DNA of 64,000 nucleotides from Hanleya hanleyi. Its lineage: Eukaryota; Mollusca; Polyplacophora; Lepidopleurida; Hanleyidae. Position numbers and translations under genes: made by a program. The notes beneath the pieces are model-generated. The model ran no database searches. It was not told the origin of the DNA and worked only from the letters and a program-made list of their open reading frames with translations. The stretch is from assembly GCA_036873755.1 (NCBI GenBank), contig JAVTVY010025229.1:47372-111371 (forward strand), given 5' to 3'. Shown piece after piece: positions 35,366 to 44,075 of the stretch. Position 1 is the stretch's first letter, and every line of letters starts with the position of its first letter.

Positions 35366-35393
35366 ACCCCATGGCCAAAATTGGCCGAGGGGT
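35366..35393. repeat. Terminal hairpin of the older array
   Basis: ACCCC AT GGCCAA / TTGGCC GA GGGGT forms a hairpin with 11 of 13 pairs, followed by AAAAATG. The same design with other stem bases is at 61066-61092. Confidence 0.7.
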
Positions 35394-36310
35394 AAAAATG
35401 AGTATTGAGATACAATGTAAAATTTTCATGGTTAGATGGATTGGAGCTATGCTGGGATGCATCCTCTCATGGCATCATATTGTTTCATGTACCTCCTCCT
35501 GTCAGTACACCCCTAGTATATTACAGTTCTATTTGGTTATCTCCCCTGTCACCTTACAGCTTCAAACACAGCGTGTCTGTGATATGCAGAGCTCTTTCTG
35601 TAGATCAGGGGGAAATGCTTGCAACATTCCATGAATATTTCAGAAGCAGAATGGAAAGAAAACATTTCTGAATACAGGGAAATTATTACGTAAATGATTT
35701 GACCACCACTGGATTTTAGAAACTTACTATAAAAAGATAATGCAGAGGGTCTTGAGGTGTAAGCTTAAATGGCGAAAATTCCAAACTGTAACTCAGTACA
35801 CATATTTCATGAAAATGCAAATGAATACAGGCAAATTGAAATATCCCATTGTTTTCTACAATGAATTACACTTATACTGGTATTATTTAATTCTAAATTA
35901 CTGCCCAAACACGCTTTCTAATGAGAATGAGTTAGTCCCACAAAATCACTCAACATGCGCCTCTCAAAATCTGTGGTTTAGCAGACGACATATTTTGAGT
36001 AGGAAAGTAGTGCCACTGGAAAATTAACGAAAACACGCATAAAATTAGATAAATGGAAATGTAACTTAAACATATCAGACCTGCAACTATATGCGAACAT
36101 TAAAAACACAGAAACCTGGACACTCTAAAGAAGGAAGTTTCAGACCTCTTTCTTGTCGTGTAAGAACTCTATCTTTTGCTGTGTTAGCAAGACACAGAGC
36201 TGGTGCTCAATTTTTTCTGACTACAAGACAGAACCATTAGTCCCTACGGGCCTACATCGCCCCGTGAAAAAACACCACAAGAACCAAAACAGACCCCTGT
36301 AAGACTTTTA
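35394..36310. other. No gene recognised
   Basis: Plus frames at 35371-35671 and 35740-36027 have no recognisable domain and start in or near repeat DNA. Not called as genes. Confidence 0.35.
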
Positions 36311-36315
36311 CATTT

Positions 36316-37226
36316 TTAGATATGCAGATGCAAATCTAGCTCAAAATGGTGTTTTATATGTATGCATTTTGAGAGTCCATTACAATTTTGGTATATCAGT
36401 ATGATTGGTCGGAAGGGAAATGACTCTTTCCGTGAGATCATGTTTGTTGAATAGATCTCCCAAGGAACTTCCAGTCGAGGAGAAAGCGACACAGAAGCAG
36501 GTGTAATATCTATACTTATTATACAGTATTTTTGAAAATACTGAAAAATATATACTTGAAGGTAATGACATTGTATGCGCAGTGCAACTAGTCCCGTGAT
36601 TCGTGTAAACGTTTCCCAAATGTATCTTACATATATCCTAGGTACATTCACATAACTTTGGGAAATGCATTGTACGGTCAACAATTAACCGCTAATGTCA
36701 ATATTTGTTTGGTATCTTTATTTTTCTGTATTTTGTATTGTGTATAATTTGGATTGACAGAAAGTGACACAGCCTAATCGAGAGCTTTTACTTAATTGCG
36801 GAGTTCCATGCTTCTACTCCCAGTATTCAATATTTATGCCAGTCCCGGTGTGGAGACTAAGAATGTCCGGTGGATACATATATACGAGTGTACGGTTCCT
36901 ATCTTTTAACCCAAGCGAGGACATTTTTCTCCACCTTGGAGATAAGTGTTCGTCCTCAGTTGCAATAGAAAAGGACATGAAAAGGGACACTAATCCCCAG
37001 AACATCACACCCGAACTAATTTCACTGGACATACAAAGTCATTATCTTCAGGTATACGCTTTTCCAAACCAACAACAAGAACAAAACTCGGTTCACTAAG
37101 CCATTGAATCATCAGCACCTGATAACAGTGGTATATACGGATAACCATTATGTTATTGTCTGCTGGAACAATAACGAATTTACTTTGGAGGTCAGCAAAA
37201 ACTTCTCTCAACATGGTGTCTCTCAA
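36316..37226 (-). pseudogene. PLE reverse transcriptase fragment, minus strand
   Basis: Minus-strand pieces match the better PLE at 42130-42400. 37220-37100 gives FADLQSKFVIVPADN and YQVL, corresponding to ANLQSKFVIVPADK. 36440-36380 gives SLPTNHTDIPKL, corresponding to CLPTNHNDIPKL, and a further frame gives the KMH-like continuation near 36340. About 600 bp of unmatched DNA lies between them. This is the N-terminal part of the reverse transcriptase domain (fingers). The copy is dead. Confidence 0.65.
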
Positions 37227-37246
37227 TATTTGTTTTGATTGTGAAA

Positions 37247-37465
37247 GGGTATTTCCATCATAGCTCTCTAGATTTGTATCTAATACCGCTTATGCCGGTG
37301 CTAGGGGCCGTGTGGTCATGTCATCCAAGTTGCAACATGAACAGGTACAATAAAAGCGTACCTGAGATACAACACATATCAGGAATAGGTTAACCAGAAG
37401 ACTATACTGTGAAGTCATGTGGCTCTGTCAGTAAGTCGGCACCTCTTCCCAATGCCCTTAGATGT
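37247..37465 (+). repeat. Family A repeat fragment with core
   Basis: From GGGTATTTCCATCATAGCTC to GATGTGTTGTAATTTCTA, in plus orientation. The core is 37276-37370, with perfect closing stem and CAGGTAC/GTACCTG hairpin; the middle hairpin has one mismatch. About 30 bp after the core are deleted relative to the array units. Confidence 0.8.
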
Positions 37466-38640
37466 GTTGTAATTTCTATCGATGTGTCAACTTTATAAAT
37501 GCCTTGGAGATGAACCCCAAACATATTTCACATATCTACTCCTAGACACGCCTCCTCATAGGGGGCTGACTCTTATTGGGTTCATCTCATCTGAGCCTGG
37601 CGAGTTATTACAAACCTTTAAGCACATTCTCACTGTTAAAAATGAACGTGATCTACAATCAAGTCTTGGCTATACCGAATATGGGACCGCTAATTGGCGT
37701 TATAAGCAACGTCGCAATACTTTCGTATTACCCGGACAAATTATTTAATTTTATTTTCTCGGTACGCTCAGACTCTGAAATAGGAAAAAGAGATGCTCTG
37801 AGATGAAACCCATGATTGCTCATTGCTATCGTATCCATATCACTAGAACTATTAGATAGGAGATCAGCAACATCAAAGACGAGATCAGGAACATCAAAGA
37901 TGAGATTAATGTAAGTAGCTAAGGAATCAGGGAAAATTAAGATTCGAGATAAAGCGGGAGAAGGAATATTGCTATAAACATTTCTCTATTTCATTTCCGT
38001 AATTTCATAAACGCAAATTTCTTCGGGAATGGGAAAAAACCATCAAATAAAAGGAAAAAAGACAACAAACAAGCGTCTATTCCGTCCTTCAATATTCAGC
38101 TGTCGCCGTTGAGGAATTTTCGCATGTCTCATGAAAATTTATTTACGAAATAGTTTCATCAAACACAATGGATTGCAAGAACTGACGTGACCGCATGTGA
38201 AGAAGTAGATAAATGTACTGAAGCGTTATATCAGTGCAAAATAACTACGTATATTCGACCTTTAATTTTAAAAGGCTGGCTCACGGCCACTCGAGAGAGA
38301 AACAAAACCTATGCCAGTGCCGCGTCCCTCATTTTTGGGTATGGCTATTTTGAATTTATCCAACCTAGACTCTATGAAACTAAGAGTTTTACTCCTATAG
38401 TCTCGTCACGGTATCACTTTCCTGTTTCACCATGGCCAGATAGTGTATCGATCTGACAATAAACACGCCACTCGAAAAGCTATTTAATTATGCATGGTGG
38501 CTCTCAGTACAATCTATTTATTTGAAAAACAAAGGTAGACCTCAAATCTAAACATGTCCATGTTGTTTTATTCGCCATTTCATATATCGGGTAAATATTT
38601 CTGAGGTAATTATCAGTTGACTCTTAAACTACGTTGATGA
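37466..38640. other. No gene recognised
   Basis: Plus frames 37482-37748, 37576-37806 and 38187-38456 carry no domain I recognise. 37858-37910 holds a short direct repeat (GAGATCAG.AACATCAAAGA twice). Confidence 0.35.
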
Positions 38641-38790
38641 GATAATGAGTGAGTAGGATTTTAACGTCGCTGTATACAAGTTTTCAACCACATCAAGACC
38701 CAGTCACATTATCTTGACACAAGTCCAACCAGTCATTGATCTATCATCAAGCTGCTGAGCACCAAGTTGATGAGGTACATCCATGTATAG
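38640..38790 (-). repeat. Gastropod-type SINE / inverted LINE tail
   Basis: GAGTGAGTAGGATTTTAACG, then TCGCTGTATACAAG and CCACATCAAGAC, followed by CAGTCATTGATCTATCATCA. It resembles the abundant mollusc repeat that begins GTGAGTGAGT and contains an ACGCCGC...CAGCAATATT segment, itself the reverse of an I-group LINE tail. Diverged. Confidence 0.5.
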
Positions 38791-38886
38791 TCTTCTCTTA
38801 GATAGCATATTCTGCAAGTGTTGCCATTATGATGATATTCTGAGCTGTATCCCGGCATTATCAAATTATACGATAAATATCGTTCA

Positions 38887-39375
38887 ATGACGGTCAAGTA
38901 CTATCGTAGTGTACAAATGGTATTGACGATCTTCTCAAACCATCTTATTGCCCGTCTTAGCTCATTGATAGCATGGGTGTTCAAGAAAACGGATCGCCGA
39001 TATATTAATGTCCGAAGCCATGAAGCATTCGTTGACTCTACTACACACACGGGATATCGTCCTTGGGATGTTTCTCTGTTTATAGAGTTGCTTGATTTTT
39101 TTCATTAATAATATCTATGCGCCCTTTTGGATGACCTATTTTCTTATGAATACGACTAAAAGAAGCCACTTTCAAAAACCGATCATTTCAAAGCCCGTTC
39201 CGTCTCGCTAAACGCTATTTAGACGATCCGCTCGCTGTGGATAATCGCTATATAGGTGATACCTTCGCTGAATTTGAAGAAAAGTACAGATAGTCCTATC
39301 GGCACATCATATTTAGACCTATATCTCTATAAAAATGAATCCGGACTGCTCTGTCGTCGACTTTACGGCAAGAGT
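38887..39375 (+). pseudogene. PLE reverse transcriptase fragment, copy with internal deletions
   Basis: 38940-39105 gives ARLSSLIAWVFKKTDRRYIN and WDVSLFIELLDF, matching 42660-42810 of the better copy. 39180-39260 carries AAACGCTATTTAGACGATCC, the counterpart of the catalytic YIDD codons (here YLDD). The GIPMG region is largely deleted. 39295-39370 matches the TSYLDLYLYKNE region and then jumps into a pseudo-LTR core at 39376. The order of parts is the same as in 42660-43160. Confidence 0.75.
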
Positions 39376-39827
39376 TGTGTCTAATTCAGCTGAACTCCTG
39401 GCTGGGGGCCGTTTGAGTATCACGTGTTTTAAATCCCCATGGTGTTCAAATGAATAAGCCAGCAAAGCGTGACTGAGATACATACTCACAGCGTGACTGA
39501 GATACATACTCTTTGAGATCAACATATCTTACTGATTTCATTGGACAGTGCTGAACGCTCCTCTCTTGTGGGAAACCATCTTGCGTTTTTATCATTATTA
39601 TTTAGTTTATACACATTTGGAATTGTTGCTAACTGCCAAGGGAAATAGGCGTTTCGACTAATGACGAGGAAAATATTTTATGGACCACGGGTGACTATTA
39701 ACGTCGGATCTAAGGCTTGCTATTGAAAATGGCATCATTCTTCAGATGACGACCTTTGATACAACGAATATCATATGGATTAAGAATACAAATTTCATTT
39801 GTTTGAAACATCATGTTTTTTGAAACA
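39376..39827 (+). repeat. Decayed PLE pseudo-LTRs
   Basis: TTGTGTCTAATTCAGCTGAA, a GGGGGCCG block and a doubled GCGTGACTGAGATACATACTC are core remains. The sequence then follows the pseudo-LTR at low identity to 39735. A second short piece at 39730-39790 (ATCATTCTTCAGATGACGAC) matches 40018-40060. The GCGTGACTGAGATAC unit is directly repeated here at 39467 and 39490. Confidence 0.65.
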
Positions 39828-40309
39828 TCAAATTTGGCGATACATATCGCATGCTGATAGCAAAATACGAACGTAGCGTGCAAGATCTATGGCGCTACGT
39901 TTCGTAACTTGTGTCTAATTCAGCTTAACCCGGGGCTAGGGGCCGTATGAACCCATGTACTTCTAGATCCTCATGATACTCATATGAACAGTCACAATCA
40001 AAGCGTGACTGAGATACATCATTCTTTAGATGACGACTTTACAACGAATATTATGGATTAAGAATACTGATCAGCGATACGGATTTGATATTTTTGGAAC
40101 ATCATGATGTCTTTCCGGCATCATTGAAAACTGTTGACCGCTTCTCTCTTGCAGGAAATAAGCCTATGTTTATGTATACTATGATTGTCTTTTTGAATTT
40201 GGTGCTAATACTGTTATATGGAATATGGAATACGTCTTTGGATTATGGACGCGGATATTCTCTAATGGACGACGGCTGGATTATGAATGACGGACTAGAC
40301 GCTTGTAAT
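39828..40309 (+). repeat. PLE left pseudo-LTR (direct repeat, 482 bp)
   Basis: Direct repeat of 43383-43864, offset 3555 bp, with about five differences seen by eye. It starts inside the last codons of the reverse transcriptase (TCAAATTTGGCGATACATAT), carries the stop, the core (39911-40017), and ends GACTAGACGCTTGTAAT. Penelope-like elements are known to insert as partial tandem copies, giving a 5' pseudo-LTR that is a copy of the element's own 3' end. Confidence 0.9.
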
Positions 40310-40740
40310 TTTAACCTGTGTATGCCTGGATTCTGCTGGTGGACAAGTTGTCCCCGAGGCCGGGCCCCTGCACATCCAACACGCATAATGGATACAACAG
40401 AAAGAAATAATATCAAGACAGACCCGAGGAACTTTAGTACAGGTTTCTCGGCCGAGTCTCTAATAGTTCGAAATGCACTAATTACAACACATATAAGGGA
40501 AGTGGGAAGAGGTGCCGACATACTGACTGCGTCACATGACTTCACAGAATAGTCTTCTGGTTAACCTATTCTTAAGCACATACCAAGAATCTAACGATTC
40601 GTGATATGTGTTATCTCAGGTACGCTTTTATTGTACCTGTTCATGTGGCAACTTGGATGATATGACCACACGGCCCCTAGCACCAGCATAAGCGGTATTA
40701 GATACAAATCTAGAGAGCTATGATGGGAATGCTCTGACAA
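40310..40740. repeat. Family A pieces in both orientations inside the PLE
   Basis: 40310-40376 matches the family A block TTTTTACCTGTATATGG and GGATTCTGCTGGTGGAC in core orientation, with hairpin GGACA/TGTCC. 40478-40735 is a minus-oriented family A piece, from ATTACAACACATATAAGG through a core at 40611-40705 to GGGAATGCTCTGACAA. About 100 bp between them (40377-40477) is unmatched. The block lies exactly between the pseudo-LTR and the first PLE frame. Confidence 0.75.
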
Positions 40741-40745
40741 TCCAA

Positions 40746-41510
40746 ATGACAGATATATTTCTGACAGCAAAGCAAGGCCACGACATCAAACCTTGTAATA
40801 TTGCGCTTGATGATTGTTTAGCACCGAATTCTACATGTAATAATTTCAAAATTTCTAAGTGTGAACATCGTGGATGTCTCACGTGTCCACTCTTTAATAC
40901 TTCAGCTTCATTTAGTTCCACTGGTAACTCATATTCTGTTAACTCGTATGTTGATCTTAGTTGTTCTACTACAAACTGTATTTATTTAGTTTCCTGTAAG
41001 AAGTGTGGTCAACAGTATGTTGGCAAGACCACCCAAAGACTCCATCTTAGGGTGAACGGTCACAGAAAATCTGTTAGGAAAAAGCAATTGCTTATAGGTA
41101 AACATTTTTCTGGACCCGACCATGGCTGGGATAACTTTGAGAGAAAAATCCGAGACCAAGAATTATTCTGGATGCTGGAACTTGGGTCAGTGTTACCGTT
41201 TGGTTTAAATGATAATGTCAGTGGGTTCGGCAATGCTACACACCGCCATTCAAATATATCCAGCATTACCCAACTATTTAAACCCCATCAACGGAGACAA
41301 CACAGCCATGGTTGGCGAAAGTTTAATAGTTCGATGATTCACGATCATATCACTTTAAATTACTTAGTGGGTTTAACTAACACACCCAATAGTATACATA
41401 GCTTACGTACAGTTCTGTATGCGTTACCTCTGAGAGTTTTAAATCATATAGCCAGAGATTTTCAACAATCTGCGTCTTCAGGAAATATAATGCCACCAAA
41501 AAAGATATAG
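40746..41510 (+). CDS. PLE N-terminal GIY-YIG endonuclease region
   Basis: This 254-codon frame holds a zinc-like cysteine cluster (CEHRGCLTCPLF at about residues 38-49) and then a GIY-YIG core near residues 79-107: CIYLVSCKKCGQQYVGKT, QRLHLRVNGHR, and later RDQELFWMLELGSVLPFGLN. GIY-YIG nucleases nick DNA and are thought to prime PLE integration. In ordinary EN+ Penelope elements this domain follows the reverse transcriptase. Here it precedes it, as in the permuted Naiad/Chlamys clade. The frame ends in TAG after an A run at about 41497-41502, where a one-base shift leads into the next frame; that one soon meets another TAG at 41513. The frame is open, but the full protein is not. The start at 40746 is simply the first ATG after the family A block, so true N-terminal codons may be missing. 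Confidence 0.85.
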   Translation: MTDIFLTAKQGHDIKPCNIALDDCLAPNSTCNNFKISKCEHRGCLTCPLFNTSASFSSTGNSYSVNSYVDLSCSTTNCIYLVSCKKCGQQYVGKTTQRLHLRVNGHRKSVRKKQLLIGKHFSGPDHGWDNFERKIRDQELFWMLELGSVLPFGLNDNVSGFGNATHRHSNISSITQLFKPHQRRQHSHGWRKFNSSMIHDHITLNYLVGLTNTPNSIHSLRTVLYALPLRVLNHIARDFQQSASSGNIMPPKKI

Positions 41511-41513
41511 CGT

Positions 41514-42260
41514 AGTTTCGGTTGTATCGTCCAGTGAACATAATCGAAATATCTCAAGATCGGCTTTTCCTGAAACTCAACTACTTAGATAAAGGACTGG
41601 ACATCATTAATTTACCTCGAATCCTGAATGATCCAGAGGTACGCAACGCTGTACCAAACTATTTTAAGTTCACAGAACCTTCTTGCATTTCATATAAGTA
41701 CACTAAATCTATAGCCACCAAAATATTCAATTATTCCAATGCTGTCAAGGAGTTTGACTGGAACTTATACACGTCAGGAGGCTATAGTTGTGATTGTGAA
41801 TCGTCGAACTTTATCTATACACCATGCAAACATATTGCGACTGGTGACCTTGATGTGGTGAGTGATAAGGATCTGAAATTACTCCTCATGAAAGGACCTA
41901 AATATACAGAGCCAAGAAGAATAAATCTGAAGGCCGACCAGAAGATAGTCCTGTCTGTATTGGAACAGTACGTTATTGATTGGTCTAAGCGAGAAAAAGT
42001 TGAACCTACAGTAGTCGCTGATTGGCTGGACCTCACCAAGAGCAAGGTCGTTGAAACAATCCGCCATATTGACAGAAGTACTCTTCCCCAAGCAAAACAA
42101 GTACTGAGAAACCTCAACTCGCAAGAAGTTCCAGCAAATCTTCAGAGTAAATTCGTCATAGTCCCAGCAGACAAAGCTCCGAATAATATAATATTCATAT
42201 GTAAATATTACTATTACCAGGTGCTGGTTAAAGAATTCATCAAATACGTCTACTTACTCC
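41514..42260 (+). pseudogene. PLE central linker and start of reverse transcriptase
   Basis: One open frame follows the GIY-YIG region in a different phase. It has a cysteine/histidine cluster (YSCDCESSNFIYTPCKHIAT at about 41783-41842) typical of permuted PLEs, then a basic linker and FVIVPADKAPNNIIFICKYY (about 42154-42213), the first reverse transcriptase block. The frame closes at 42290-42292, but homology leaves it for another phase between 42235 and 42260 (LTLEDLFNNHKNF continues). The linker probably binds RNA or DNA. This and the next entry are parts of one broken protein. Confidence 0.8.
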
Positions 42261-43462
42261 CAAACTGCACTTACTCTGGAAGATTTATTTAACAATCACA
42301 AAAACTTTCTCAGGGAAAGAGGTATTTGTCTTCCAACCAATCATAACGACATACCAAAACTATACTGGACTCCCAAAATGCATAAATCACCCTACAAAGC
42401 TAGATTCATAGCTGGTTCTAGAAGCTGCACCACCAAGCTTCTTTCAACCATATTGACGAGGGCCCTTCAGGAGGTAAAAGCATTTTGGGAAAGGTATTGC
42501 GCCATTATTTCTAAGAACTCTGGCGTTGAATGTATGTGGATATTGAAAACTCAAAATGTCTTACGGAAGAACTTGATGCTAAAGGTCACATACCGTACAG
42601 ACATGTATCCACATGGGATTTCTCGACTCTCTATACTACAATCCCTCATCAGGACCTTATTGGCCGTATCAGTTCATTAATAGTATCTGTGTTCAAGAAA
42701 ACTGATAGTAGATATATTAATGTCGGAAGCAATAAAGCATTCTTTAGCTCGACTACATACAAGAGATATGATTCATGGGATGTTTCTTTGTTTATAGAGT
42801 TGCTTGAATTTCTCATTAAAAATATCTATGTGAAAGTTGGCAACACAATATATCAGCAGCATATAGGTATTCCAATGGGTACTAATTGTGCACCCCTGTT
42901 AGCTGACCTGTATCTGTTCTCTTATGAATATGACTATATGCAGGCGCTTTAAAAAACCGATCCATTCAAAGCCCGTTCCTTCTCATTCACCAAACGCTAT
43001 ATAGACGACCTTCTCGCTGTGGATAATCGCTATATAAATGACGCAGTGAAGGATATATATCCACCTTCACTGGATTTGAAGGAAACTACAGATGGCCCTA
43101 CCGGCACATCATATTTAGATCTCTATCTCTATAAAAATGAAGCGGGCATTCTCTCTCGTCGACTTTATGACAAAAGAGATGATTTCAATTTCGACATCGT
43201 AAACTATCCCTTTCTGGACAGTAATATTCCAGTGGGATCTGCATATGGCGTATACACATCTCGCTTAGTAGCATTTGCTAGATCCTGTGTTAAATGTGAC
43301 GATTTTAATCAACGTCCCAAAACATTGCTGCAAAAACTTATGAAACAGGGCTATTCCACCAAGCGCCTCCACTCAAAGTTTCTCAAATTTGGCGATACAT
43401 ATCGCATGCTGATAGCAAAATACGAACGTAGCGTGCAAGATCTATGGCGCTACGTTTCGTAA
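42261..43462 (+). pseudogene. PLE reverse transcriptase domain
   Basis: In order: CLPTNHNDIPKLYWTPKMHK (about 42330-42390, fingers); FIAGSRSCTTKLLS; a phase change between about 42500 and 42530; TWDFSTLYTTIPHQDL (first catalytic Asp, about 42608-42655); HIGIPMGTNCAPLLADLYLF (about 42860-42920); an in-frame TAA at 42950-42952; KRYIDDLLAVDN (the YxDD catalytic pair, about 42991-43026); TSYLDLYLYKNEAG; and a C-terminal tail ending RSVQDLWRYVS at 43459. The last frame runs from about 42515 to 43462 with only the TAA break. All catalytic aspartates are kept. The enzyme would copy element RNA at the nicked target. The 3' core starts three bases after the stop. Confidence 0.9.
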
Positions 43463-43864
43463 CTTGTGTCTAATTCCGCTTAACCCGGGGCTAGGGGCCG
43501 TATGAACCCATGTACTTCTAGATCCTCATGGTACTCATATGAACAGTCACAATCAAAGCGTGACTGAGATACATCATTCTTTAGATGACGACTTTACAAC
43601 GAATATTATGGATTAAGAATACTGATCAGCGATACGGATTTGATATTTTTGGAACATCATGATGTCTTGCCGGCATCATTGAAAACTGTTGACCGCTTCT
43701 CTCTTGCAGGAAATAAGCCTATGTTTATGTATACTATGATTGTCTTTCTGAATTTGGTGCTAATACTGTTATATGGAATATGGAATAGGTCTTTGGATTA
43801 TGGACGCGGATATTCTCTAATGGACGACGGCTGGATTATGAATGACGGACTAGACGCTTGTAAT
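43383..43864 (+). repeat. PLE right (3') pseudo-LTR
   Basis: Direct repeat of 39828-40309. It overlaps the last 26 codons of the reverse transcriptase, carries the core at 43466-43572, and continues to GACTAGACGCTTGTAAT. It is followed at once by a third, partial and more diverged copy. Confidence 0.9.
43466..43572 (+). ncRNA. Structured core in the PLE 3' region
   Basis: 107 nt from GTGTCT to AGATAC. Possible stems: closing GTGTCT/AGATAC (one G-U), CCG/CGG around CTTAACC, GTATGA/TCATAT (one G-U) and CAGTCAC/GTGACTG. Unpaired parts GCTAGGGGCC and GAA before the last hairpin are kept in all families. No RNA family known to me fits. The identical-layout copy is at 39911-40017. Confidence 0.55.
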
Positions 43865-44075
43865 GATGTCTTGCCGGTATCATTGGATTCTGTTGACCGC
43901 TTCTCTCTCGCAGGAAACTAGCTTATGCTTTATATATGTATTCTATGATTGTCTTTTCGAATTTGGTGCTAATGCTGTTATATGGTATAGGAAATATGCC
44001 TTTGGATTATTGACGCAGATATTCTTTAATGGACGACGGCTGAATAATAAATGACAGACCAGACGCGTGTAATTA
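43863..44075 (+). repeat. Third, partial PLE pseudo-LTR
   Basis: GATGTCTTGCCGGTATCATT to CAGACCAGACGCGTGTAAT repeats the second half of the pseudo-LTR (from about 43662 on) at visibly lower identity, joined directly to the first. It is an older copy into whose end the younger one inserted, or part of a longer tandem. Confidence 0.8.

Noticed and set aside
39911..40017. Hammerhead ribozyme in the PLE pseudo-LTR
   Set aside because: PLEs often carry one, so I looked for CUGANGA followed by a stem and GAAA. The core has CTGAGATAC and CATATGAACAG but not the hammerhead catalytic core. A match at about 29994 (CTGATGATGATATGAAA) lacks a proper stem.
40243..40552. 155-codon plus-strand and 100-codon minus-strand proteins at the PLE 5' joint
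   Set aside because: They run from the pseudo-LTR into family A sequence; the other pseudo-LTR copy ends the frame differently.
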